A model generated the notes under the pieces. It had not been told where the DNA came from, made no database searches, and was given only the letters and a program-made list of their open reading frames with translations. Source: Porticoccus sp. (lineage in GTDB: Bacteria; Pseudomonadota; Gammaproteobacteria; Pseudomonadales; Porticoccaceae). From it: DNA of 5,052 nt. Location: the NCBI GenBank assembly GCA_011049795.1, contig DRHD01000361.1, forward strand, positions 1 through 5,052, in the 5' to 3' direction. Positions 1-5,052 of this stretch are shown here, in pieces; the stretch's first letter is position 1, and each line of letters opens with the position of its first letter. The translations under genes were made by a program, and so were the position numbers.

Positions 1-19
1 AGATGTGTATAAGAGACAG
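1..19 (+). other. Tn5/Nextera mosaic-end adapter remnant (artefact)
   Basis: The first 19 bases, AGATGTGTATAAGAGACAG, are identical to the hyperactive Tn5 mosaic end carried by all Nextera-type tagmentation adapters. They sit exactly at the contig edge. The carB reading frame aligns with E. coli CarB up to codon 627 (bases 20-22) and stops matching immediately outside. This is therefore untrimmed library sequence, not genome. The carB frame happens to stay open through the adapter, so an automatic gene call would add about six false residues to the partial protein. Confidence 0.97.
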
Positions 20-1900
20 CTCTAATACATCTTCTAAGGTCACTGGCTCAAAATATAAGCGATCCGAGGTATCGTAATCGGTGGAAACCGTTTCTGGGTT
101 ACAGTTGACCATAATGGTTTCATAACCATCTTCACGCATAGCCAACGCGGCATGCACACAACAGTAATCAAACTCAATGCCCTGGCCAATTCGGTTAGGG
201 CCACCGCCCAGCACAAGAATTTTATCTCGACCAGAAGGCTGAGACTCACACTCCTGCTCATAAGTGGAATACATGTAAGCCGTCGCTGTTGAGAACTCAG
301 CCGCACAGGTATCCACACGCTTGTACACGGGCCGTATGTTAATAGACTGGCGCAGATCTCTGACCCTTTTCTCATCAGTCTTTAACACGTCAGCTAATCG
401 CTTATCGGAAAAGCCCTTGCGCTTAAGACGAAGTAGTCGATCTGCAGAAAGCCTATATAACGATTCGTCAGCCAGACGAATTTCATCAAGAATAATGTCT
501 TCTATCTGTGCTAAAAACCAAGGGTCAATGGCAGAAAGATTAAAAACTTCTTCCACGGACAAACCCGCACGGAAAGCATCACCCACATACCAAATCCGCT
601 CAGCCCCCGGATCTCTTAACTGCTGACGCAGCTCAACCAACCCCTCTTCCGTTGCAACATCGACTTTAGGCTCAAAACCGGCGGAATCAACTTCCAACCC
701 TCTGAGGGCTTTTTGGAGAGACTCTTGGAACGTGCGGCCAATGGCCATCACCTCGCCCACCGACTTCATCTGAGTAGTCAGCTTGGCGTTAGCCTGATTA
801 AATTTCTCGAAAGCAAACCGGGGCAGCTTGGTGACCACGTAATCAATACTGGGCTCAAAGGAAACCGGTGTTGCACCACCGGTAATATCATTCTGTAACT
901 CATCAAGGGTGTAACCCACGGCGAGTTTTGCCGCCACCCTGGCAATAGGAAAGCCGGTCGCCTTGGAGGCCAGTGCCGAGGAGCGAGAGACCCGTGGATT
1001 CATCTCAATAACCACCAGTCGACCATCTTCCGGGTTCACCGCAAACTGAACATTGGAACCGCCTGTTTCAACACCAATCTCTCGCAACACCGCAATCGAG
1101 GCATTACGCATGATCTGATATTCTTTGTCGGTCAGAGTCTGAGCTGGAGCAACGGTAATAGAGTCCCCCGTGTGGACACCCATAGGGTCAAGGTTCTCAA
1201 TAGAGCAGACGATGATGCAGTTATCATTTTTATCCCGCACCACCTCCATTTCGAACTCTTTCCAGCCGATCAGGGATTCATCAATCAACAGTTCATTGGT
1301 AGGTGATAAATCAAGCCCGCGCTGGCAGATCTCGACAAACTCTTCCCGGTTATAGGCAATACCACCACCGGAACCACCCATGGTGAACGAGGGGCGAATA
1401 ATACAGGGATAGCCAAAACGATCTGGCACCTGAAGCGCCTCTTCCAGACTGTGCACAATGACAGCCTGTGCCGTTTCAAGACCAATTTTTTTCATGGCCT
1501 TATCAAAACGACTACGGTCTTCAGCTTTATCGATAGCATCCGCATCGGCGCCGATCATATCGACACCAAATTTCTCAAGCACGCCTTCCCGGGCTAGATC
1601 CAGAGCACAATTAAGCGCAGTTTGCCCGCCCATCGTTGGGAGCAATGCATCGGGACGTTCTTCCTCGATAATTTTTGCAACAGTACGCCACTCCACCGGC
1701 TCAATGTAGGTCGCATCGGCCATAGAGGGGTCGGTCATGATTGTGGCCGGATTGGAGTTCACCAGAATAACCCGGAAACCCTCCTCCCGAAGCGCCTTAC
1801 AAGCCTGAGCACCAGAGTAATCAAACTCACAAGCCTGCCCAATGACAATGGGGCCAGCGCCGAGGATTAGAATGCTTTTAATATCAGTTCTTTTTGGCAT
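20..1900 (-). CDS. carB: Carbamoyl-phosphate synthetase large subunit CarB, 3' end missing
   Basis: CarB uses ammonia delivered from CarA, bicarbonate and two ATP to make carbamoyl phosphate in the cytoplasm, for pyrimidine and arginine synthesis. The 627 codons present match E. coli CarB (1073 residues, from memory) without visible gaps in the first 400 residues. Visible regions are the complete carboxyphosphate ATP-grasp half (about 1-400), the more diverged oligomerisation region (about 401-552) and the first 75 residues of the carbamoyl-phosphate half, with its second nucleotide loop [15 protein letters not shown] at 565-579. The expected ATP/metal-site residues are present: R129, R169, E215, N283, E299, N301 and R303. 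The last roughly 445 residues, including the allosteric domain that binds UMP and ornithine in E. coli, lie beyond the contig end. The ATG at 1898-1900 is the only reasonable start, because two in-frame stops (TAA TAG) lie one codon upstream. No clear Shine-Dalgarno precedes it. It follows carA by 62 bp on the same strand, so co-transcription is likely. Confidence 0.97.
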
Positions 1901-1962
1901 AAGCTATTATTTATTCTGGTGAAAGTTAATATTTCTTCAGGCGTACAGTGCGATCCACAACA
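1901..1962 (-). other. carA-carB intergenic spacer, no gene or terminator
   Basis: This 62-bp spacer on the minus strand is AT-rich towards carB. I see no hairpin followed by a T run and no convincing promoter, so carA and carB are probably one transcript. The bases just before the carB ATG (AATAATAGCTT) lack a purine-rich ribosome-binding site; the nearest, GAAGAAA, is about 30 nt away. In some Pseudomonas species an extra ORF lies between carA and carB (recalled from literature). There is none here. Confidence 0.6.
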
Positions 1963-3111
1963 CTACTTTTCTTGTCCGTCGCGGTTTCGGATCAGTTCAA
2001 AAAAGTGATCAAACAATGGGGCGGCATCATGAGGGCCAGGGCTAGCTTCCGGGTGCCCCTGAAAACTAAACGCAGGCTTATCCGTACGATGAATGCCCTG
2101 AAGCGACCCATCAAACAGCGAGCAGTGCGTAGCGCGAAGATTTTCTGGCAGCGAGTCTTCATCTACAGCAAAGCCATGATTTTGACTCGTAATCATCACC
2201 GTACCTGCATCAAGGTCTTTTACCGGGTGATTGGCTCCGTGATGACCAAACTTCATTTTTACTGTTTTGGCTCCACTGGCCAAAGCTAACAACTGATGCC
2301 CCAGACAAATACCAAATACAGGGATATCTGTTTCAAGAATTTGCCGGATCGCCTCTATGGCGTAATCACAAGGCTCCGGATCACCTGGACCATTTGACAG
2401 GAAAATACCGTCAGGATTCATGGCCAACACCTCGGATGCAGGAGTTTGCGCAGGGACAACAATAAGGTCGGCCCCACGATCTACCAGCATCCGCAATATA
2501 TTACGCTTGGTACCAAAATCGTAGGCAACGACCTTGTAGGGCTTTTCTGCCGGTTGCGTATAACCCTTACCCAAAGCCCAACTGCCTTCGTTCCATTGGT
2601 AAATTTCTTGAATCGACACCTGTTTAGCGAGATCTGCACCTTTCAATCCGGGAAATTTTCGCGCAGCCGTTAACGCCTTCATTTCATCCACATCACCAGC
2701 CATGATGCAGCCATTTTGTGCACCTGTCTCACGAAGAATCCGGGTTAGCCTGCGGGTATCAATTTCCGCAATACCTAGAATATTGTTGGCTTTAAGGTAG
2801 CTATCAAGATTCTGCTCAGAGCGGAAGTTACTCGCCAACAAGGGCAGGTCGCGTATCACTAGACCGGCAGCCCAAATACGATCTGACTCCTCATCCTCAG
2901 TATTGATACCGGTGTTGCCGATATGGGGGTAGGTCAGCGTAACAATCTGAAGAGCATAAGATGGGTCAGTCAGAATTTCCTGATATCCGGTTAATGCTGT
3001 ATTGAATACCACCTCACCACTGGAAATACCTTCAGCACCAATGGAAACGCCCCTAAAAACCGTACCATCCCCAAGGACGAGAATAGCGGGCCGACGGGTA
3101 TGGGTATTCAA
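1963..3111 (-). CDS. carA: Carbamoyl-phosphate synthetase small subunit CarA (glutaminase)
   Basis: CarA hydrolyses glutamine and passes ammonia through the CarA-CarB tunnel to CarB. The protein has 382 residues, the same length I recall for E. coli CarA. The N-terminal CPSase small-chain domain (about 1-150) contains [21 protein letters not shown] and GAQNGCI. The class I glutamine amidotransferase domain (about 192-378) carries the nucleophile in VFGICLGHQ (C269) and the His/Glu pair in [11 protein letters not shown] (H353, E355), plus LSNGPGDP at 238-245. The gene looks intact and functional. The start is TTG at 3109-3111, five bases after AGGAGG. That position gives the expected N-terminus, and E. 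coli carA is also known to start with UUG. It lies upstream of carB in a probable operon, downstream of a 5' leader with attenuator features. Confidence 0.98.
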   Translation of the reverse strand: MNTHTRRPAILVLGDGTVFRGVSIGAEGISSGEVVFNTALTGYQEILTDPSYALQIVTLTYPHIGNTGINTEDEESDRIWAAGLVIRDLPLLASNFRSEQNLDSYLKANNILGIAEIDTRRLTRILRETGAQNGCIMAGDVDEMKALTAARKFPGLKGADLAKQVSIQEIYQWNEGSWALGKGYTQPAEKPYKVVAYDFGTKRNILRMLVDRGADLIVVPAQTPASEVLAMNPDGIFLSNGPGDPEPCDYAIEAIRQILETDIPVFGICLGHQLLALASGAKTVKMKFGHHGANHPVKDLDAGTVMITSQNHGFAVDEDSLPENLRATHCSLFDGSLQGIHRTDKPAFSFQGHPEASPGPHDAAPLFDHFFELIRNRDGQEK

Positions 3112-3116
3112 TGCAA

Positions 3117-3122
3117 CCTCCT
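3117..3122 (-). promoter_or_regulatory. Strong carA ribosome-binding site before a TTG start
   Basis: The minus strand reads TTGAGGAGGTTGCA directly before the TTG start of carA. AGGAGG is a near-perfect Shine-Dalgarno at 5-nt spacing, which decides the unusual start codon. The first in-frame ATG inside carA comes only after conserved N-terminal sequence. Confidence 0.85.
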
Positions 3123-3204
3123 CAACTCAATTGCGGATATAAATCACTCTACACCGCTGACTCAGTGCGCGGCCTAAAAGTGAATTTAACCAAGAACAAA
3201 CTGT

Positions 3205-3242
3205 AAAAAAGCGAGATGAAACCGTACGTCTCACCTCGCTTT
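3205..3242 (-). terminator. Intrinsic terminator / attenuator upstream of carA
   Basis: In minus-strand RNA, AAAGCGAGGUGAGAC (3242-3228) pairs along all 15 bases with GUUUCAUCUCGCUUU (3222-3208). Two of the pairs are G.U, and the loop is GUACG. A run of six U spans 3210-3205. Read on the plus strand the two G.U pairs become A.C mismatches, so the hairpin is built for minus-strand transcription, towards carA. No minus-strand gene lies close upstream that it could end, because the opposite-strand receptor gene occupies that side. It falls downstream of the best carA promoter, so it should act as an attenuator. It could instead be a relic terminator of a displaced upstream gene. Confidence 0.82.
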
Positions 3243-3285
3243 AAAATTTTCTATTCTGCCAGCACCCCCTGTGTTTACGAGGCAT
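3241..3285 (-). CDS. Putative 14-residue carAB leader peptide
   Basis: A minimal frame starts at ATG (3285-3283) and encodes MPRKHRGCWQNRKF, then TAA (3243-3241). GGAG lies four bases before the ATG. It is far too short to call on coding statistics. The case rests on position: it lies within the inferred carA leader, and its stop codon overlaps the first two bases of the terminator stem. A ribosome terminating there would cover much of the 5' arm and prevent the hairpin. Three of 14 codons are Arg (CGT, AGG, AGA), the last near the end, which is suggestive for an arginine-pathway operon. The peptide itself probably has no function. Confidence 0.45.
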   Translation of the reverse strand: MPRKHRGCWQNRKF

Positions 3286-3300
3286 TTCGCTCCGGCAGAA
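3254..3300 (-). repeat. Inverted repeat TTCTGCC/GGCAGAA in the carA leader
   Basis: On the minus strand TTCTGCC (3300-3294) and GGCAGAA (3260-3254) are perfect complements. With a two-base bulge the stem extends by AGC/GCT. The loop holds the GGAG and ATG of the leader ORF, so the fold could limit its translation. The 9-mer ATTCTGCCA at 3253-3261 recurs as a direct copy at 3390-3398, near the receptor promoter. Confidence 0.5.
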
Positions 3301-3301
3301 A

Positions 3302-3345
3302 CTAGCCAAACATTTTAGGCTAAGCACTACAATCTGTCTAGCCAA
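3302..3345 (+). repeat. Direct repeat CTAGCCAA bracketing the carA promoter core
   Basis: CTAGCCAA occurs at 3302-3309 and 3338-3345, 36 bp apart. One copy overlaps the predicted start site and the other the -35 box of the carA promoter. Two sites over the two ends of a promoter would suit a repressor, but two 8-mers are weak evidence and they match no operator I recognise. Confidence 0.35.
3312..3340 (-). promoter_or_regulatory. Predicted sigma70 promoter of carAB
   Basis: On the minus strand the -35 box TAGACA (3340-3335; 5 of 6 to TTGACA) is separated by exactly 17 bp from the -10 box TAAAAT (3317-3312; 5 of 6 to TATAAT). The predicted transcription start is near 3305. It is the best promoter-like pair I found between the divergent genes, and it lies upstream of the leader ORF and terminator. 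No start site has been measured. TTGGCTAG occurs as a direct repeat over the -35 region and the start region (3345-3338 and 3309-3302), a possible operator. Confidence 0.6.
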
Positions 3346-3409
3346 TCTGCGTCGTGGGGCCCAATTAATCCAGAGGAAATTTACTACAGATTCTGCCACC
3401 CAATCACTT

Positions 3410-3415
3410 TATAAT
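3410..3415 (+). promoter_or_regulatory. -10 box (TATAAT) for the TonB-dependent receptor
   Basis: This is a perfect TATAAT on the plus strand, 34 bp before the preferred receptor start. No good -35 lies at 16-18 bp (candidates such as CAGATT match poorly), so an activator or weak basal activity is possible. The predicted transcription start is near 3422. That leaves only four bases before the ATG at 3426 but 22 bases before the ATG at 3444, which favours the latter start. Confidence 0.5.
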
Positions 3416-3427
3416 CCCTCCCAAAAT

Positions 3428-3446
3428 GATAACAATAAGAATCATG
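3428..3446 (+). promoter_or_regulatory. Fur-box-like operator at the receptor start
   Basis: GATAACAATAAGAATCATG matches the classical 19-bp Fur consensus GATAATGATAATCATTATC at 13 of 19 positions: GATAAC 5/6, AATAAG 4/6, ATCATG 4/6, centre mismatched. It lies just downstream of the predicted start site, where a bound repressor would block transcription. Ferric-iron receptors are commonly Fur-controlled, so the context fits. The region is AT-rich, so chance similarity is possible. Confidence 0.4.
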
Positions 3447-5052
3447 CAAAGAATTTATCAATCGCCACATTTTCATGTGTGTTTACTGCTGCTGCTCGTC
3501 AACCAGATTACGCTTGCCGGTGATGCAGGGGGGCACCTTATTGAACAGGATTTTCTCACAGAACTAAATACCGTCAGCTCAGTGACACGACTCAAACAGG
3601 ATGTATTAGATTCGCCAAGCGCAGTCACAATCATCGACCGTGACATGATCCGCCTTTCCGGCATAACAGAGGTTCCCCAATTATTGAGGCTAGCTCCAGG
3701 CTATTTCCCCTACAAAGTATTTGGCAGTCGAACAGGGGTTACCACTCGAGGCCTGAGCAGTAAGTTTCCTGGCGATCTGGAGGTCATGATTGATGGCCGT
3801 TCCATTTATGACCCTTTATTTTCAGGGGTAGAGTGGAGCTCTATAGGCATTACTGTTCAAGATGTTGAGCGCATAGAGGTGGTTCGCAGCAGCAACGCCC
3901 CCAGCTTTGGCTCAAACGCTTTCCTCGGTGCAGTCAATATAATCACCACCCAACCCCAACAGAAACAGGGGAGCTCACTGCGAGTTTCTGCCAGCGACCA
4001 GCAAACCAGAGATCAAGCATTCCGCCATTTTGGCCATAATGACAACTTGGTTTACCGCATCCGATTAAATCACCATACGGATGATGGGTTCCCCGGTCTG
4101 AACAACCCCGAATACAGCTGGCAGAAAGCCACCGACGATACCGAGCATACAACCGGCAACATCAAGCTGATCTACACCCCCAACATTATCGACACTCTGG
4201 AGTTTGAAGCCGGGCTAGGGCACTCCCGCCAGGAGTTTCCAGACACTGCAATAGTCCGTGTACCCAGAGGTTACATAGACCGAGACATCAATACTAACTA
4301 TCAGTTATTTCGCTGGACCCGGGATGATGGCCTCAACAATAAACATCAATTGAAATTCCAGCACTCTGAACTAGAGTCCGAACAGGAGCGTAATTTTGGA
4401 CTTGTTTCTGACACGATAGCCCGGGCTTGGGAGATTGATGCCCCTGGGCTGATTTCCTCGGTGCTGTCTGCCAACAGCATTACTGACCAGAACTTTACCA
4501 GCAACGACAGTGATGCCAAATCTCACCGGTATGACCTCGAATACCAAAACACACTAACGGTCAGCGATAGCCAGCGGCTAGTTTGGGGTGCAGGCAGTCG
4601 TTATGACTCTTTACGTGGCGAGGTCCTATTTGACCACAACGACAAAGAAGATGACTGGAGCTTTCGATTATTTGCCAACCACGAATGGCAGCTGGGTGAG
4701 CGCTGGCAACTTAACAGCGGTGTGATGGCAGAGAAAAATGACATTGTTGATAGCTTCCTATCCCCCCGGCTAGCACTCAACTATCGTCTTGCCCAAAATC
4801 AGTCTCTCCGTCTAGCCGCCACTCGCGGACACCGAACACCTTCCCTGCTTGAAGTGAACCAGGTTCAAGTACTTAGAACCCAAGAAGGCGCCTTGCTGAT
4901 TGCCGACATTGACCACTCAGAGAAAATTGAAAAAGCACGTATAGACAGCTTTGAAATTGGCTATGTGGGTAAGTTTATGGAAAACCAGCTGCTGTTTGAC
5001 TGGCGGGTATTTCATGAAGATGTCAATAATGCCATGGGGCTGCACCTTGAAG
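3444..5052 (+). CDS. TonB-dependent outer-membrane receptor, 3' end missing
   Basis: TonB-dependent receptors import scarce ligands such as ferric siderophores, haem, vitamin B12 or some sugars across the outer membrane, powered by TonB-ExbB-ExbD. The 536 codons present encode a signal peptide (basic MQR start, hydrophobic VCLLLLLV run, probable cleavage after TLA at residue 25). A plug domain follows (about 50-170) with LSGITEVPQLLRLAPGY, TTRGL (100-104), MIDGRSIYDPLFSGVEW, DVERIEVVR (140-148) and GSNAFLGAVNIIT (156-168). After that comes repeated alternating beta-barrel sequence, including SPRLALNYRLAQNQSLRLAATRGHRTPSLLE-type strands. No clear canonical TonB box is seen; TVSSVTR at about 43-49 occupies the usual place. 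Full-length relatives have roughly 650-750 residues, so the C-terminal barrel strands are missing. An in-frame ATG at 3426 would add six residues; 3444 is preferred because of the TATAAT and Fur-like site, though neither start has a strong Shine-Dalgarno. The substrate cannot be named. It is divergent from carAB with no obvious functional link. Confidence 0.93.
   Translation, partial: MQRIYQSPHFHVCLLLLLVNQITLAGDAGGHLIEQDFLTELNTVSSVTRLKQDVLDSPSAVTIIDRDMIRLSGITEVPQLLRLAPGYFPYKVFGSRTGVTTRGLSSKFPGDLEVMIDGRSIYDPLFSGVEWSSIGITVQDVERIEVVRSSNAPSFGSNAFLGAVNIITTQPQQKQGSSLRVSASDQQTRDQAFRHFGHNDNLVYRIRLNHHTDDGFPGLNNPEYSWQKATDDTEHTTGNIKLIYTPNIIDTLEFEAGLGHSRQEFPDTAIVRVPRGYIDRDINTNYQLFRWTRDDGLNNKHQLKFQHSELESEQERNFGLVSDTIARAWEIDAPGLISSVLSANSITDQNFTSNDSDAKSHRYDLEYQNTLTVSDSQRLVWGAGSRYDSLRGEVLFDHNDKEDDWSFRLFANHEWQLGERWQLNSGVMAEKNDIVDSFLSPRLALNYRLAQNQSLRLAATRGHRTPSLLEVNQVQVLRTQEGALLIADIDHSEKIEKARIDSFEIGYVGKFMENQLLFDWRVFHEDVNNAMGLHLE

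Larger units (their letters stand above)
3112..3305 (-). promoter_or_regulatory. carAB 5' leader with attenuator layout
   Basis: This is the inferred untranslated leader of about 194 nt, from the predicted start near 3305 to the carA TTG. In order it holds a 7-bp inverted repeat (TTCTGCC at 3300-3294, GGCAGAA at 3260-3254) that encloses a small ORF with its GGAG, then an intrinsic terminator starting on that ORF's stop codon. About 85 nt of less structured sequence follow, then the AGGAGG of carA. A competing pairing is possible in the RNA between UGCCUCGU (3284-3277) and GCGAGGUG (3239-3232; five Watson-Crick and three G.U pairs), which would block the terminator's 5' arm. The layout supports attenuation; the effector is inferred, not shown. 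Confidence 0.6.

Noticed and set aside
40..1870. Several open frames of 60-111 codons on both strands within carB
   Set aside because: They all overlap the strongly conserved carB frame and have the arginine/serine-rich composition typical of shadow translations.
20..1900. Possible frameshift or pseudogene in carB because the gene is incomplete
   Set aside because: The frame is open and matches the family throughout to the adapter junction; the truncation is due to the contig end.
1948..2289. Plus-strand open frame of 113 codons antisense to carA
   Set aside because: It lies wholly opposite well-conserved carA, shows no recognisable protein features and has no ribosome-binding site; a shadow frame.
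3112..3204. Second, arginine-regulated carA promoter or ArgR box downstream of the attenuator
   Set aside because: TTTACA lies at a -35-like position but the matching -10 (TTCACT) is only 3 of 6; TTATAT near 3140 lacks a -35; AAATTCA is only part of an ARG box. Not strong enough to annotate.
3205..3242. Hairpin as a plus-strand or bidirectional terminator
   Set aside because: Plus-strand RNA has A.C mismatches inside the stem, no T run follows directly, and no plus-strand gene precedes it.
3369..3425. Longer receptor start using AGAGGA at 3372-3377
   Set aside because: No ATG, GTG or TTG lies in frame at a usable distance after it, and the frame is closed by TAA at 3366-3368.
3473..4152. 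Minus-strand open frames within the receptor gene
   Set aside because: They are opposite a continuous, recognisable plug and barrel sequence with no support of their own.

Overview
The window looks like the start of a metagenomic or draft contig from a gammaproteobacterium. CarA and CarB read almost residue for residue like the Escherichia coli proteins over long stretches, and the right-hand gene is a TonB-dependent outer-membrane receptor of a type common in marine and aquatic Gammaproteobacteria. Species and genus cannot be fixed from this sequence. The first 19 bases are an exact Tn5/Nextera mosaic end (sequencing adapter), so the left end of the contig is a library artefact and real sequence starts at base 20.

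Layout: positions 20-1900 (minus strand) hold the first 627 codons of carB, cut off by the contig end. After a 62-bp gap, positions 1963-3111 (minus strand) hold a complete carA of 382 codons that starts with TTG. Together they encode carbamoyl-phosphate synthetase, which supplies carbamoyl phosphate for both pyrimidine and arginine synthesis. Positions 3112-3443 hold no large gene but are dense in regulatory signals. Positions 3444-5052 (plus strand) hold a divergently transcribed TonB-dependent receptor that runs off the right edge.

The most interesting part is the carAB leader. On the minus strand a good sigma70-type promoter (TAGACA, 17 bp, TAAAAT; 3312-3340) is followed by a 14-codon open frame with a Shine-Dalgarno-like GGAG (3241-3293). 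Its stop codon overlaps the first bases of a 15-bp intrinsic terminator hairpin with a T6 run (3205-3242). About 90 nt further on comes the carA ribosome-binding site and TTG start. A leader peptide ending on a terminator inside the 5' leader is the classic layout of translation-coupled transcription attenuation, so carAB is probably controlled this way, in response to UTP and/or arginine. The hairpin pairs fully only in minus-strand RNA, where two A.C mismatches become G.U pairs, so it acts towards carA.

On the other side, a perfect TATAAT and a 13/19 match to the Fur-box consensus lie just before the receptor start. This hints at iron-regulated expression, but the ligand is unknown. No RNA genes, CRISPR arrays or mobile elements are visible. 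I found no evidence of a wholly new system; the attenuator arrangement is the item most worth testing.
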